Shown: positions 43,817 to 52,129 of the stretch, piece after piece
Layout: every line of letters starts with the position of its first letter
How positions within the stretch are numbered: the stretch's first letter is position 1
DNA from: Enterocloster bolteae
Lineage (GTDB): Bacteria; Bacillota; Clostridia; Lachnospirales; Lachnospiraceae
Length of the DNA stretch: 59,650 nt
Reading direction: 5' to 3'
NCBI GenBank assembly: GCA_021772025.1
Contig: JAETNT010000022.1
Span: forward strand, 1-59,650
The notes under the pieces: generated by a model
What the model saw: the letters and a program-made list of their open reading frames with translations, nothing else
What the model was told of the DNA's origin: nothing
Databases searched by the model: none
Translations under genes and position numbers: made by a program

Positions 43817-43845
43817 ATTATAGCAAAAACAAACCTGTTTGGAAA
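43817..43845 (-). promoter_or_regulatory. promoter of the Asp23 gene
   Basis: Minus strand: TATAAT (43822-43817) with extended TGC, and a weak TTTCCA 17 bp upstream. Confidence 0.55.
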
Positions 43846-43898
43846 GGTCTTTTGGAGGAATTGCGTGTTTTTCCCCGCAGATTGCCTTATGGCAGACC

Positions 43899-44732
43899 CT
43901 ACTCTGCCAGATTCAAAAGGGTAATTACAATCTGATCCGCCCCTACTTCCGCTTTGCGCTTTACAATATCTTCAATCTGTGCCCGCTGGGGATCCGTAAT
44001 ACTGGCAGCGTTTACCACTACATCCACCTTATCGCTGCTGATACTGACTACCGGATCGGAAAAGCCCTTTGCCATTAACAAAGTCTCGGCGGCATTTTCT
44101 TTTTCTGCAATCTCTGTCAGGGCTACCATATTCTGGATAGCCTGCTGCTTAGCAGCTTCCTCAATAGTAGGGCTGTTGACAATCTCCATCAGGGCTTCTT
44201 TATTTTTCGCCCTGACTTGTTCTCTGCTGAGCTGAACATTGGCTATGTAGTCAGAAACACTGATTCCGCTGGTAAGAACTGCTTCTCCCGGGTTCTCAAT
44301 CCCAGTCTGGGACGAATCCGGGGTTTCTGTCTGGGCTCCGCCTTCTGTATTTTGGAGGTTCTGAGAAGTCTCCCCTGCCGCCAGATCTGCGGCAGCCGCA
44401 GGATCGGCTCCTGTATTCCGATCTCCTTGGGCATCCAGTCTGTCGATGTCTTCCGGATCCTGATCCAGGCTTGCGATTTCCTGGAGCTGTCCGTCTCCGG
44501 GATAAGTGCCTGCAATCTGATTTTCCGCCAGAAGATCTTCCTCAGAGATATCCGTTAAACCGGCCTCAAAGGCTCCACCTGCTCCCAAATCCTCTTTTCC
44601 CGCATAGTTCAGATATCCGGCTGCCGCAATCATAATTGCCAGCGTGGTAATGATGATCTGGTTTCTGCGAAACAGACGCTTCATATTCAACTCTGTCTTT
44701 GCTTTGCTGATGTCCCGTTTTTTTAATTTCAT
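43899..44732 (-). CDS. spoIIIAH: stage III sporulation protein AH
   Basis: A 277-residue mother-cell membrane protein. The N-terminal anchor (about 22-42) is followed by an acidic low-complexity linker (about 50-160) and a C-terminal ring-building domain (about 165-277, VSDYIANVQLSREQVRAKNK start). It interacts with forespore SpoIIQ in the feeding-tube channel. The linker is longer than in Bacillus, as is common in Clostridia. Last gene of the spoIIIA operon. Confidence 0.93.
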   Translation of the reverse strand: MKLKKRDISKAKTELNMKRLFRRNQIIITTLAIMIAAAGYLNYAGKEDLGAGGAFEAGLTDISEEDLLAENQIAGTYPGDGQLQEIASLDQDPEDIDRLDAQGDRNTGADPAAAADLAAGETSQNLQNTEGGAQTETPDSSQTGIENPGEAVLTSGISVSDYIANVQLSREQVRAKNKEALMEIVNSPTIEEAAKQQAIQNMVALTEIAEKENAAETLLMAKGFSDPVVSISSDKVDVVVNAASITDPQRAQIEDIVKRKAEVGADQIVITLLNLAE

Positions 44733-44745
44733 TTCCCTCGCTCCT

Positions 44746-45387
44746 TTATTCCACCCGCTTTAACACTTTTATTTTATGAGCAGGAAGACCAAATAATGCT
44801 TCCATAGCTTCAGAAATTTCTGCTTTTATCTGAGGGCTTCCTCCTCCTGATGCACTGATGATAATTCCCGAGATTTCCGGATAAATTTCCTTTTCGATCA
44901 CCGGCTGGCCCTGTCCCGTGCCCCCCGTTCCCGTCATAATTGTAGTTTCTTCCTTATCGGACTGGGAGATCTCCCTTTGCCCTCCGCCGGAATCCTGTTC
45001 TCTCGTAACCGAGGATGAGGTATTCTGATCCACCCGGATAACCTTTTCCTCCGAAGATTTTAAGACTACCATAACGTCCACTTCCCCTACCCCGTCAACA
45101 TTTTTTAAAATCTCCTTAATCCGGGCTTCCGTCTGAGCTTCGTATGAACCGGTAGAGCTGCCGGCGGCTTTTACGCTGTCCTGTCCGCCCCAGACCGCCG
45201 CCTCTTTTTCTTCCTCTTCCCCGGAAATCAAAAGTTCTTCTCCTCTGGTCTCCTGTCCGCTTTCATAAAAGCTTTTGCCTCCGGCTCTTTCCTTTTTCCC
45301 TGGGATTGCCAGCAGCATTAAAGCGGCCCCGGCTAAAATCAAAAGCAGCCACTGCTCCTTCTTAATCTTTCCACTGAATTTCCACAT
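44746..45387 (-). CDS. spoIIIAG: stage III sporulation protein AG
   Basis: A 213-residue protein with one membrane helix (about 15-32) and a C-terminal ring-building motif (RIKEILKNVDGVGEVDVMVVL region) that forms a large ring in the spore channel. The start at 45387 follows GGAGG and overlaps spoIIIAF by 26 bp; the ten extra codons upstream are less likely. Confidence 0.92.
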   Translation of the reverse strand: MWKFSGKIKKEQWLLLILAGAALMLLAIPGKKERAGGKSFYESGQETRGEELLISGEEEEKEAAVWGGQDSVKAAGSSTGSYEAQTEARIKEILKNVDGVGEVDVMVVLKSSEEKVIRVDQNTSSSVTREQDSGGGQREISQSDKEETTIMTGTGGTGQGQPVIEKEIYPEISGIIISASGGGSPQIKAEISEAMEALFGLPAHKIKVLKRVE

Positions 45388-46006
45388 GGCGTTCCTCCAT
45401 TCCATAATAATCTGCAATCCTGCGTTTTAATGCCTTTTCCTCTTCCGGACGGGCTTTTATGGGGCTTGCAAAAGCTGGACGGTTGTCCTCCTGGGAAGAA
45501 GTGCCCAGCTCCTCCCCGGAAATGGAAATTTCTACCGGCTCTACAGAAACGATTCCGTTTTCTCTTTCCGCCTTCCTGTTTTCTGTTACTTCTATTACAA
45601 TGGAAAGAATACGTCCGTAGGAATCTTCCTCCGGATTTCTGTCCACCTCTACATTTACCTCTGACACCCGGAGACCTGCAGCCTCCGCCATAGCCGCCAC
45701 ATCTTCCTCCGCCTGGTTCTCATATTGATCCACTAAGGCGTGCAGCCGCTCCTTTTCCATATGGGAGAGCTGACGGCGAAATTCTTCCGCTTCTTCCTGA
45801 AAAGTTATATTTTCAAACAAAAGCGCCATCTTCTCGTCCAGGCGAAAGGCACCTGTCACCGGCTTTATCACCAGAAGGATAAGAATCATGCCTGCAAAAA
45901 GCCGGATATATTTCTCGTAGCTTTTTTTAGGAAGCAGGTTCATCAGCACGGTAATAAATATCAGATAGCAGGTAATCTGCCATACCCATTCCAGCAGCTT
46001 TTCCAT
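45362..46006 (-). CDS. spoIIIAF: stage III sporulation protein AF
   Basis: A 214-residue protein with two N-terminal membrane helices (LLEWVWQITCYLIFITVLMN and IRLFAGMILILLVIKPVTG) and a soluble C-terminal ring-building domain. Located between AE and AG as in all spoIIIA operons. Confidence 0.92.
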   Translation of the reverse strand: MEKLLEWVWQITCYLIFITVLMNLLPKKSYEKYIRLFAGMILILLVIKPVTGAFRLDEKMALLFENITFQEEAEEFRRQLSHMEKERLHALVDQYENQAEEDVAAMAEAAGLRVSEVNVEVDRNPEEDSYGRILSIVIEVTENRKAERENGIVSVEPVEISISGEELGTSSQEDNRPAFASPIKARPEEEKALKRRIADYYGMEERHVEIQWKD

Positions 46007-46009
46007 AAA

Positions 46010-47260
46010 TCACCCCGCATAATAAGTCACATTGGTAAAGGCGCAGAGAATGGCCAGGGTAACGGCAAAAAGCACCAGGGCTGTCCAAACAAGCTGGATT
46101 AAAAGCTGATGTGCCGTGGAAATCCCATGGATACAGGCTACTACCCGCTTATCGCAGATTGGCTCTAAAAGTGCGGCGGCGCCGTGATAAAGGAGAGCTA
46201 AAAACCCAAGCTGAATAAGGGGCAGCGCCCCTATTGCCGCCAAAATTACCACTGCCGCCGCGCCCAGGGAGTTTTTGATTAAAACTCCGGCTCCAAGGAC
46301 TGCCTGGGTTACGGTTCTGGCTCCGGTTCCGATTCCCGGAACTGCTTCTATCAAACGGAACATTCCCCCTTTTCCCACGGCATCCACACAGGGCAGTACC
46401 ATCCCCTGGATAAGCTGAAATCCCAAAAGCAGGCCTGCCATGGTTTTTAATCCCCACCGGATCACCTGGCTCACCAGCTCCGTAAGCTTTGACAAACTGT
46501 CCTCCCTGGTAATTTTCCCCGCCAATATTAAGAGGGCATAGACTTTAACCATGGGAAGCCCTGCTGTCAGACAAATCCACTGAAAGATGGCAATCATCCC
46601 TAAAGTGGTTTCATACAGCGCTCCGCTGGCCATACCGGCCCCCGCAAAAGCCACTGCCAGAAAAAAGGACGGAAGGAGCGCCTTCATAAATTCCATCAAA
46701 TGCTCAAGCACTCCTGATGCAATCTGAATGCTCTGAAAAAAACCGGCTGCCAGGCAGGTAAACAGAAGCAGATAGGTAACAAAAAAGCCGGTTTCGGATA
46801 TCTGGCCACTGGAAAATATTCCGGAAAATCCCGAGAACAAGGCTCCCACAATCCCCAGCAGCACTACCTGCCCCAGCAGCCGTCCCCCTTCTTCCACTTG
46901 GGAAAACAAGGCTTTCCTTACCGCTTGGCCGATTTCCTTTGCCGCTTGGCCAAACTGGCCTTTTGCTATGGAAGCCGCCAGGGATGTAAAAGACAGGCTG
47001 ATTCCCTGGGGCTGATTTTGTTCTAAATATTCGTCAATGGAATTTAGATTAAATTGTGAGAAATCTATGAGAGCGGAATCCTCCTTTTCAGATTCAGGAG
47101 AAGAAACCTGGAATCGGTTTTCTTCATAAGGTTGGTTATAGGAAGCTTCGGACATGGACAAATCCGGGCCGGGAGCCGCCAAGGCCGGATCAGAAAGGGC
47201 CAGAGCCCAGGCGATACTCACAGCAATTTTCCATACTGCTTTTTTCCGTCTGCGCCTCAT
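46010..47260 (-). CDS. spoIIIAE: stage III sporulation protein AE
   Basis: A 416-residue polytopic protein with an N-terminal signal sequence and about eight membrane helices, a core part of the SpoIIIA channel complex. ATG 47260 overlaps the AD stop by 4 bp; a 41-codon longer frame overlaps AD and is rejected. Confidence 0.94.
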   Translation of the reverse strand: MRRRRKKAVWKIAVSIAWALALSDPALAAPGPDLSMSEASYNQPYEENRFQVSSPESEKEDSALIDFSQFNLNSIDEYLEQNQPQGISLSFTSLAASIAKGQFGQAAKEIGQAVRKALFSQVEEGGRLLGQVVLLGIVGALFSGFSGIFSSGQISETGFFVTYLLLFTCLAAGFFQSIQIASGVLEHLMEFMKALLPSFFLAVAFAGAGMASGALYETTLGMIAIFQWICLTAGLPMVKVYALLILAGKITREDSLSKLTELVSQVIRWGLKTMAGLLLGFQLIQGMVLPCVDAVGKGGMFRLIEAVPGIGTGARTVTQAVLGAGVLIKNSLGAAAVVILAAIGALPLIQLGFLALLYHGAAALLEPICDKRVVACIHGISTAHQLLIQLVWTALVLFAVTLAILCAFTNVTYYAG

Positions 47261-47643
47261 ACCAAAAATCCCTCCATTGTCTCCAAAAGAGCCAGAACCA
47301 CCGGCATGCTTACAGCCAGAATTGACAGCTTTCCAAAAATCTCGATCTGCGTCCCAATGGAACCGTAGCCTGCATCCCGGCAAATTCCGGAGGAAAATTC
47401 GGCCACATACGCAATCCCGATCATTTTCATCAAAACCGTTAAATAAATCTGGTTAATTTTTATGTACTCCTGAATTTTCCTGGCTGCCTCCAATATGATT
47501 TCCAGCTTGCGGATTCCATAAGAAAAGATGAAAAGGCCGGCTGCCACAGCCAGGTACACGCCGTACTCTCCTTTGAGAGTCTTAAATTGAAGGGCTAAAA
47601 GCACTGCCACAATCCCCAAAGCCGCTATGGTTATTACGCTCAT
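47257..47643 (-). CDS. spoIIIAD: stage III sporulation protein AD
   Basis: A 128-residue membrane protein with four predicted helices. The start at 47643 is preceded by AAGGAGAG. Resembles AC in sequence, as usual for this pair. Confidence 0.93.
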   Translation of the reverse strand: MSVITIAALGIVAVLLALQFKTLKGEYGVYLAVAAGLFIFSYGIRKLEIILEAARKIQEYIKINQIYLTVLMKMIGIAYVAEFSSGICRDAGYGSIGTQIEIFGKLSILAVSMPVVLALLETMEGFLV

Positions 47644-47689
47644 AAAGTCTCTCCTTTCCTCACAGAAACGTTTTTGCCAAGTATCCCTT

Positions 47690-47884
47690 TTAGAGGGCAA
47701 ACAGATCCTTTATCGTCTCAAATAGCTCGTAAATATATGGGACCATCCAGAACAATACCAATATCAACCCTGCCAGGCTGGTCAAAAATGCCTGTTCCTC
47801 CCGGCCGCTGTGCTTTAAAACCTGGCAGATCACTGAAACCAGGATTCCCACAGCAGCGATTTTAAATATCAGATTAACTCCCAT
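47690..47884 (-). CDS. spoIIIAC: stage III sporulation protein AC
   Basis: A 64-residue protein with two membrane helices (IFKIAAVGILVSVICQVL and AFLTSLAGLILVLFWMV), normal length for SpoIIIAC. GGAGG lies just before ATG. Confidence 0.93.
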   Translation of the reverse strand: MGVNLIFKIAAVGILVSVICQVLKHSGREEQAFLTSLAGLILVLFWMVPYIYELFETIKDLFAL

Positions 47885-47894
47885 AAATCCTCCT

Positions 47895-47928
47895 TTATTT
47901 CCGCCAGCAGCGAGTCAAGTGAGCATGC
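47895..47928. repeat. short dispersed repeat, copy 3 (before spoIIIAC), diverged
   Basis: Shares TTATTTCC, AGCA and TCAAG/GCCAAG-type core positions with 8011-8044 and 9486-9519 and ends at the spoIIIAC ribosome binding site. The gap 47885-47990 between AB and AC is unusually long for this operon. Confidence 0.4.
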
Positions 47929-47990
47929 CTGCATACACATTTGGCGACTGCCGCGAGGGTCAAATACCTTCATTCGCCCGGCAGGACTTT

Positions 47991-48503
47991 TTAAAGTAAA
48001 ACAATGGTGAGAAACAACCCGCTCATTACCCCTAAGCTCATATATAGACGGCATTTTTCCCGGCCGTGCTCTTTTAAAAACCGGATGGTCTCGTCCAACT
48101 GCTCCAAGTAAAGCAAAATCGTTCTTTCCTGCATGCCGATATCCAGATATCCCAGGCTGCTTCCTAAGGTTTGAAGTTTTTCCCAATCCTCTTGTGCTAA
48201 TGGAAGTCCTTTTAGTTTTCCGGCCTCTTCCTTCCAGATCTGGGGAAAGGGTGTCCCATCCCGCAGTTCCAACCGGCCGGCCGCCGCCTGAAACAATTTT
48301 CCAAAAGGGCCGCCTCCCTTTCGTCCGGCCTGGGAAAGCCCTTCCGCCAGAGTTGCATGGCTGTACAAAATTTCCCCTTTTAAAAAATACACAAGTTGCC
48401 TTAAACTCATCAGAAGTTCCAGACGCTGCTTCCACAAATATGCCAGGTGCCATCCCAGTCCTGACGCTCCCAAAATCAGGCACACCGCTCCAGCTGCCTT
48501 CAT
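47991..48503 (-). CDS. spoIIIAB: stage III sporulation protein AB
   Basis: A 170-residue protein resembling type II secretion GspF-like factors. It has an N-terminal hydrophobic segment, LRQLVYFLKGEILYSHATL and SLGYLDIGMQERTILLYLEQ (family blocks, in shorter runs), and a C-terminal membrane helix. It overlaps spoIIIAA by 4 bp. Confidence 0.93.
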   Translation of the reverse strand: MKAAGAVCLILGASGLGWHLAYLWKQRLELLMSLRQLVYFLKGEILYSHATLAEGLSQAGRKGGGPFGKLFQAAAGRLELRDGTPFPQIWKEEAGKLKGLPLAQEDWEKLQTLGSSLGYLDIGMQERTILLYLEQLDETIRFLKEHGREKCRLYMSLGVMSGLFLTIVLL

Positions 48504-49516
48504 AAACGTATCCGTTCTGCCGCCGGTTTTTTTTCGCTTTTTTGAGGCGGATTCTTGTATACCGGGCTTTGCTCTCTGTCGTAAACCTCAAGAATTGTTC
48601 CGGGAAGGGGACGGCTTCCAAGTACTACATATCTGGAAAAAGTTTTTTCTTCCACCAGTCTTTTTAATATAGGCTTTTCCTTTAAGTCTTCTATAGAAGC
48701 GCCGTGAACCGTAGCCAAAAGACGGCAGCCGCAGTTTCTGGCATATTCGATTGCCCGAAAGTCCTCTTCGCTGCCGATCTCGTCTACTGCCACCACCTGG
48801 GGGGCCATGGTCTTAATCAGCATCATCATCCCCTCTGCCTTGGGACAGCAGTCCAGCACATCTGTCCGCATACCTAAGTCATTTTGAGGAATCCCCTGGC
48901 AGCAGGCTCCAAGTTCGGAGCGCTCGTCAACCACCCCAACGGTCATTCCGGGGAAAGAAGGCCCTCCGTTTGAAACTATACGGATCAAATCCCGGAGAAT
49001 GGTTGTTTTCCCGCAGCGAGGCGGGGAAATAAATAATGTAGATTGGATTTTTCCGCTGTCCTGCAAAAGAGGCAGCAGTTTAGAAGCGCAGCCCTTTTTC
49101 TCATGGGCAATACGCACGTTTAAAAAAGATATGTATTTTAGAGTTTTTATCTGTCCATAGCCGGATCCGGGCCGGTTCTCCAACACTGCCTGGCCCGTCA
49201 GCCCTACCCGATGGCCCCCCTGCAGGGTTAAAAATCCCCTGCGTACCTCTTCCTCAAAGGCATACAGGGAGTAGCTTCCCATATATTCTACAGCCTCCCG
49301 AATTTGAGACGCCGTAACCGATACCGCCTGGTCTGCGGCTGTTACCGGCTTTCCGGAAAGGGAGAGAAAACATTCTTCGTTTCCCTTTACCAGAAGTACG
49401 GGCCTTTCGGCCCGCAGCCTTATTTCCTGAATATCTTCAAAATCCCCTGGAACCTGTCCTAAGATTTCCCTGAGCTTTCCGGGGAACAGACGAAGGATCT
49501 CCTCTTTCTTGTCCAT
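48500..49516 (-). CDS. spoIIIAA: stage III sporulation protein AA (secretion-type ATPase)
   Basis: A 338-residue AAA/secretion ATPase that powers the SpoIIIA-SpoIIQ channel. P-loop SPPRCGKTTILRDL (near 165-178), Walker B-like VVAVDEIGSEED and a C-terminal RYVVLGSR segment are present. First gene of the operon, behind a sigma-E-like promoter. Confidence 0.95.
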   Translation of the reverse strand: MDKKEEILRLFPGKLREILGQVPGDFEDIQEIRLRAERPVLLVKGNEECFLSLSGKPVTAADQAVSVTASQIREAVEYMGSYSLYAFEEEVRRGFLTLQGGHRVGLTGQAVLENRPGSGYGQIKTLKYISFLNVRIAHEKKGCASKLLPLLQDSGKIQSTLFISPPRCGKTTILRDLIRIVSNGGPSFPGMTVGVVDERSELGACCQGIPQNDLGMRTDVLDCCPKAEGMMMLIKTMAPQVVAVDEIGSEEDFRAIEYARNCGCRLLATVHGASIEDLKEKPILKRLVEEKTFSRYVVLGSRPLPGTILEVYDREQSPVYKNPPQKSEKKPAAERIRL

Positions 49517-49538
49517 CAGTGCCTCACTCCTTTACCCT

Positions 49539-49567
49539 AATATATGAGGCCTTGTCTGATTTATGTC
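49539..49567 (-). promoter_or_regulatory. sigma-E-type promoter of the spoIIIA operon
   Basis: Minus strand: GACATAAA (49567-49560), 13-bp spacer, CATATATT (49546-49539), close to the mother-cell sigma-E consensus. Sigma-E control of spoIIIA is known in Bacillus. Confidence 0.5.
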
Positions 49568-49638
49568 AAATATGTTATGCCTTATGATCCATTCTGTAAA
49601 CTGTCTAATCGATTGGTCAGCAGAATACTATCCGATTC

Positions 49639-49668
49639 TTGACAAACTGCCAGGCAGACGGCTATACT
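49639..49668 (+). promoter_or_regulatory. promoter of the SDR gene
   Basis: TTGACA (49639-49644), 18-bp spacer, TATACT (49663-49668). The spacer contains the dyad CTGCC-A-GGCAG, and a second dyad TGATAC-TAAGG-GTATCA lies at 49681-49697 just before the ribosome binding site. Either could be an operator. Confidence 0.7.
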
Positions 49669-49715
49669 GGTTGATGAAAATGATACTAAGGGTATCAATT
49701 AAGGAGGATTATACT

Positions 49716-50495
49716 ATGGGAATTTTTGACGGCAAAGTAGCCATTATTACCGGCGGTGGCAAAGCCAAGTCCATCGGTTACGGCATTGCGGTGGCCTATG
49801 CAAAAGAAGGGGCCAATCTGGTTCTTACCGGACGCAATGAACAGAAGCTGCTGGACGCAAAAGAGGAATTGGAGCGTTTATACGGAATACAAGTTCTGCC
49901 TATGCAGGCGGATGTCACCCCTGACGATGACAGCGAAGACCGGGTGCAGCATGTAGTGGACGAAACCATCCGTACCTTTGGCCGCATTGATGTTCTAATC
50001 AACAACGCCCAGGCTTCCGCTTCCGGTATTCCGCTAAGTATGCAGATGAAAGATCACTTTGACTTGGGTATCTATTCCGGGCTGTATGCCACCTTCTACT
50101 ATATGCGGGCCTGCTATCCCCACTTAAAGGAAACCCAGGGCTCGGTTATCAACTTTGCTTCCGGCGCCGGGCTGTTTGGCAATGCGGGCCAATGTTCTTA
50201 TGCAGCCGCCAAGGAAGGCATCCGAGGCCTGTCCCGCGTTGCGGCCACCGAATGGGGCAAGGACAACATCAATGTAAATGTGGTATGCCCCCTGGCCATG
50301 ACCTCACAATTGGAAAACTTCAGGCAGAGCTATCCTGAGGCCTATGAAAAGAATCTAAAGGCCGTTCCCATGGGCCGTTTCGGCGATCCGGAGCTGGATA
50401 TCGGCCGGGTTTGTGTTCATCTGGGTTCTCCGGATTTTAAATATATGTCCGGCGAGACCATTACTCTGGAAGGGGCTATGGGCCAGAGGCCATAA
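49716..50495 (+). CDS. SDR-family oxidoreductase
   Basis: A 259-residue classical short-chain dehydrogenase with NAD(P)-binding TGGGKAKSIGYGIA (near 12-25), LINNAQ, active-site Ser in NFASGAG and catalytic YAAAK. The nucleotide motif is the extended form seen in FabI-like and some 3-oxoacyl reductase relatives. The start at 49716 follows AAGGAGG; a 51-codon upstream extension overlaps the promoter. Monocistronic; substrate unknown. Confidence 0.92.
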   Translation: MGIFDGKVAIITGGGKAKSIGYGIAVAYAKEGANLVLTGRNEQKLLDAKEELERLYGIQVLPMQADVTPDDDSEDRVQHVVDETIRTFGRIDVLINNAQASASGIPLSMQMKDHFDLGIYSGLYATFYYMRACYPHLKETQGSVINFASGAGLFGNAGQCSYAAAKEGIRGLSRVAATEWGKDNINVNVVCPLAMTSQLENFRQSYPEAYEKNLKAVPMGRFGDPELDIGRVCVHLGSPDFKYMSGETITLEGAMGQRP

Positions 50496-50509
50496 AAGTC
50501 TCACATCTT

Positions 50510-51046
50510 TCAGCAAAGGTATTCCAACTGGCAGTCAAAAGGTTCTCTTTCCACATGTTCTTTGTTTACTTCCTCTGCGTCTATGCAGCCCAAAGAACGG
50601 TAAAAGCCCTGGGTCTCCACAGCGGAGTGAGCGGAAATGTAAAGCTTTTTGACTCCCTTTTCCTTTGCCCAGGCAGCAGCTTTTAAAAATAATGCCTTTC
50701 CTATCCCTTTTCCCCGCATATCCTGGGATACATGAAGGCTAGTCAGATCCAGGTATTGTTTTTCTTTGCCCCAGGCTGCTGCTTCCACGGAGGCAAAGCC
50801 TTTCAGTTCTCCTTGTAAAAATCCTCCCAAAACCAAACCGCCCTTTTCTGTGGTTCCTTTCAAACATTTTACTAAAAAGCGATAATCCTCCTGACTCCAG
50901 TCGTCAATAAAGGGGGCATCCTTTATGACCCACTTTCCCGATTCTTTTCTCCAACATTTGGTTACGATTTGACGCCGGATAAAATGGTTAAAAAGCTGGA
51001 CGGTAATTTCATCTTTCATCAAAGACCTGTATTCAATAGAGTCCAT
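50510..51046 (-). CDS. GNAT-family N-acetyltransferase
   Basis: A 178-residue GNAT protein. The acetyl-CoA loop is visible in LHVSQDMRGKGIGKALFLKA (motif V-x-x-x-x-R-G-x-G-I-G-x-A), followed by KLYISAHSAVETQGFYRSLG. Convergent with the SDR gene and 22 bp after the LD-carboxypeptidase gene, with which it may be co-transcribed. Substrate unknown. Confidence 0.88.
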   Translation of the reverse strand: MDSIEYRSLMKDEITVQLFNHFIRRQIVTKCWRKESGKWVIKDAPFIDDWSQEDYRFLVKCLKGTTEKGGLVLGGFLQGELKGFASVEAAAWGKEKQYLDLTSLHVSQDMRGKGIGKALFLKAAAWAKEKGVKKLYISAHSAVETQGFYRSLGCIDAEEVNKEHVEREPFDCQLEYLC

Positions 51047-51068
51047 TGGTGATTCATCCCTTCCTATT

Positions 51069-52115
51069 TTACCGGTTCTCATACACAATCCTCACATCAT
51101 TTTCACAAACCGAAACCCTCCCGTAGCCGCCGCAGATAACGGGCATCATAGGCGCCAGGTGACCGATGTCCATATCCATAATAACCGGCGCTTCATACTC
51201 TGCCAGAAGCTCCGTCACTGCCCGGTACTGATCAAGTCCCATCATCTCTTGTCCATGGCAGTAAGGCCGTCCAATAAGAAATCCTTTTACATGCCGGAAC
51301 CATCCTGCGTGCTTCATCTGCCAAATAGCCCGGCGGATAGCAAATACATTTAAGTCGCAGGACTCCAAAAACCAGATAAATCCGTCCTCTTTATACCTTT
51401 CCGTAAAGTCCTCCGTCTTATCGTAAACCGTTCCCAGCAGGTTTACCAGACAGTCCATACATCCTCCGATAAGCCTGCCGGAAAACTCAAACTTTGCCTG
51501 GCAGCTGTTTTGCTCTTCTGCTCCTAAAAAGCAGTGCAGTTTTGCCGGTTCCGTAACGTTATAAGGAACCAGGGGATGATCTGCATCCTTTAAAGATTCC
51601 TTCTCCCATTTCTCGTATCCCGACACCTGATGGCTCTCTCCTTTTAGCAGCCGGTAAGCATCCTCAAGGGAGGGGTGCCACGGTTCCATTCCAAAAGCGG
51701 CGGCACAAGGCCCGTAAACAGCGGCCGTGTCCAGCAAAGTGGGGGACAGATAAGTAAAATTAGTATTATCGGAATAACCCATATACCATTTTGGCCGGGC
51801 ATTACGGATCTTCTCAAAATCCACATAATCCAAAATCTCGCACATCAGCTCCCCGCCTCCGCAGGAAATCAGAATCTGGCTGTCCGGGCTTACATAGCTG
51901 TCCGTCAGCTCCTTTCCGCATTTCCTTGGCGTACTGCTGATCCCGGTTCCGGAAGCTTCATAGCAATTAGGGCCTAAAACCAGGCTGTGGCCCTTTTCTT
52001 TAAAAATCCTCTGTCCGTTTTCAAAGGCTGTCCGGTATGGCTCAGTGGCGCACCCGAAAGACGGGGCTACAAATCCGATAGCCCCATTATCTGTTAAATA
52101 CTCTGGATACCGCAT
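51069..52115 (-). CDS. LD-carboxypeptidase (peptidase family S66, MccF-like)
   Basis: A 348-residue serine peptidase. The nucleophile Ser is in WYMGYSDNTNF, preceded by SCGGGEL. The Glu of the triad is likely in WFLESCDL and the His in DIGHLAPMMPVICGG. Family members cleave the L,D bond of murein tetrapeptides in recycling, or detoxify microcin C-type peptides. It has no signal peptide, so it acts in the cytoplasm. 14 bp after the RsmH-like gene. Confidence 0.9.
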   Translation of the reverse strand: MRYPEYLTDNGAIGFVAPSFGCATEPYRTAFENGQRIFKEKGHSLVLGPNCYEASGTGISSTPRKCGKELTDSYVSPDSQILISCGGGELMCEILDYVDFEKIRNARPKWYMGYSDNTNFTYLSPTLLDTAAVYGPCAAAFGMEPWHPSLEDAYRLLKGESHQVSGYEKWEKESLKDADHPLVPYNVTEPAKLHCFLGAEEQNSCQAKFEFSGRLIGGCMDCLVNLLGTVYDKTEDFTERYKEDGFIWFLESCDLNVFAIRRAIWQMKHAGWFRHVKGFLIGRPYCHGQEMMGLDQYRAVTELLAEYEAPVIMDMDIGHLAPMMPVICGGYGRVSVCENDVRIVYENR

Positions 52116-52129
52116 GTTCTTCTCCTTTT

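Noticed and set aside
47869..48621. A 250-codon minus-strand frame overlapping spoIIIAB
   Set aside because: It covers spoIIIAB in another frame, has Arg/Gly/Ser-rich low-complexity composition and no ribosome binding site; spoIIIAB is clearly the real gene.
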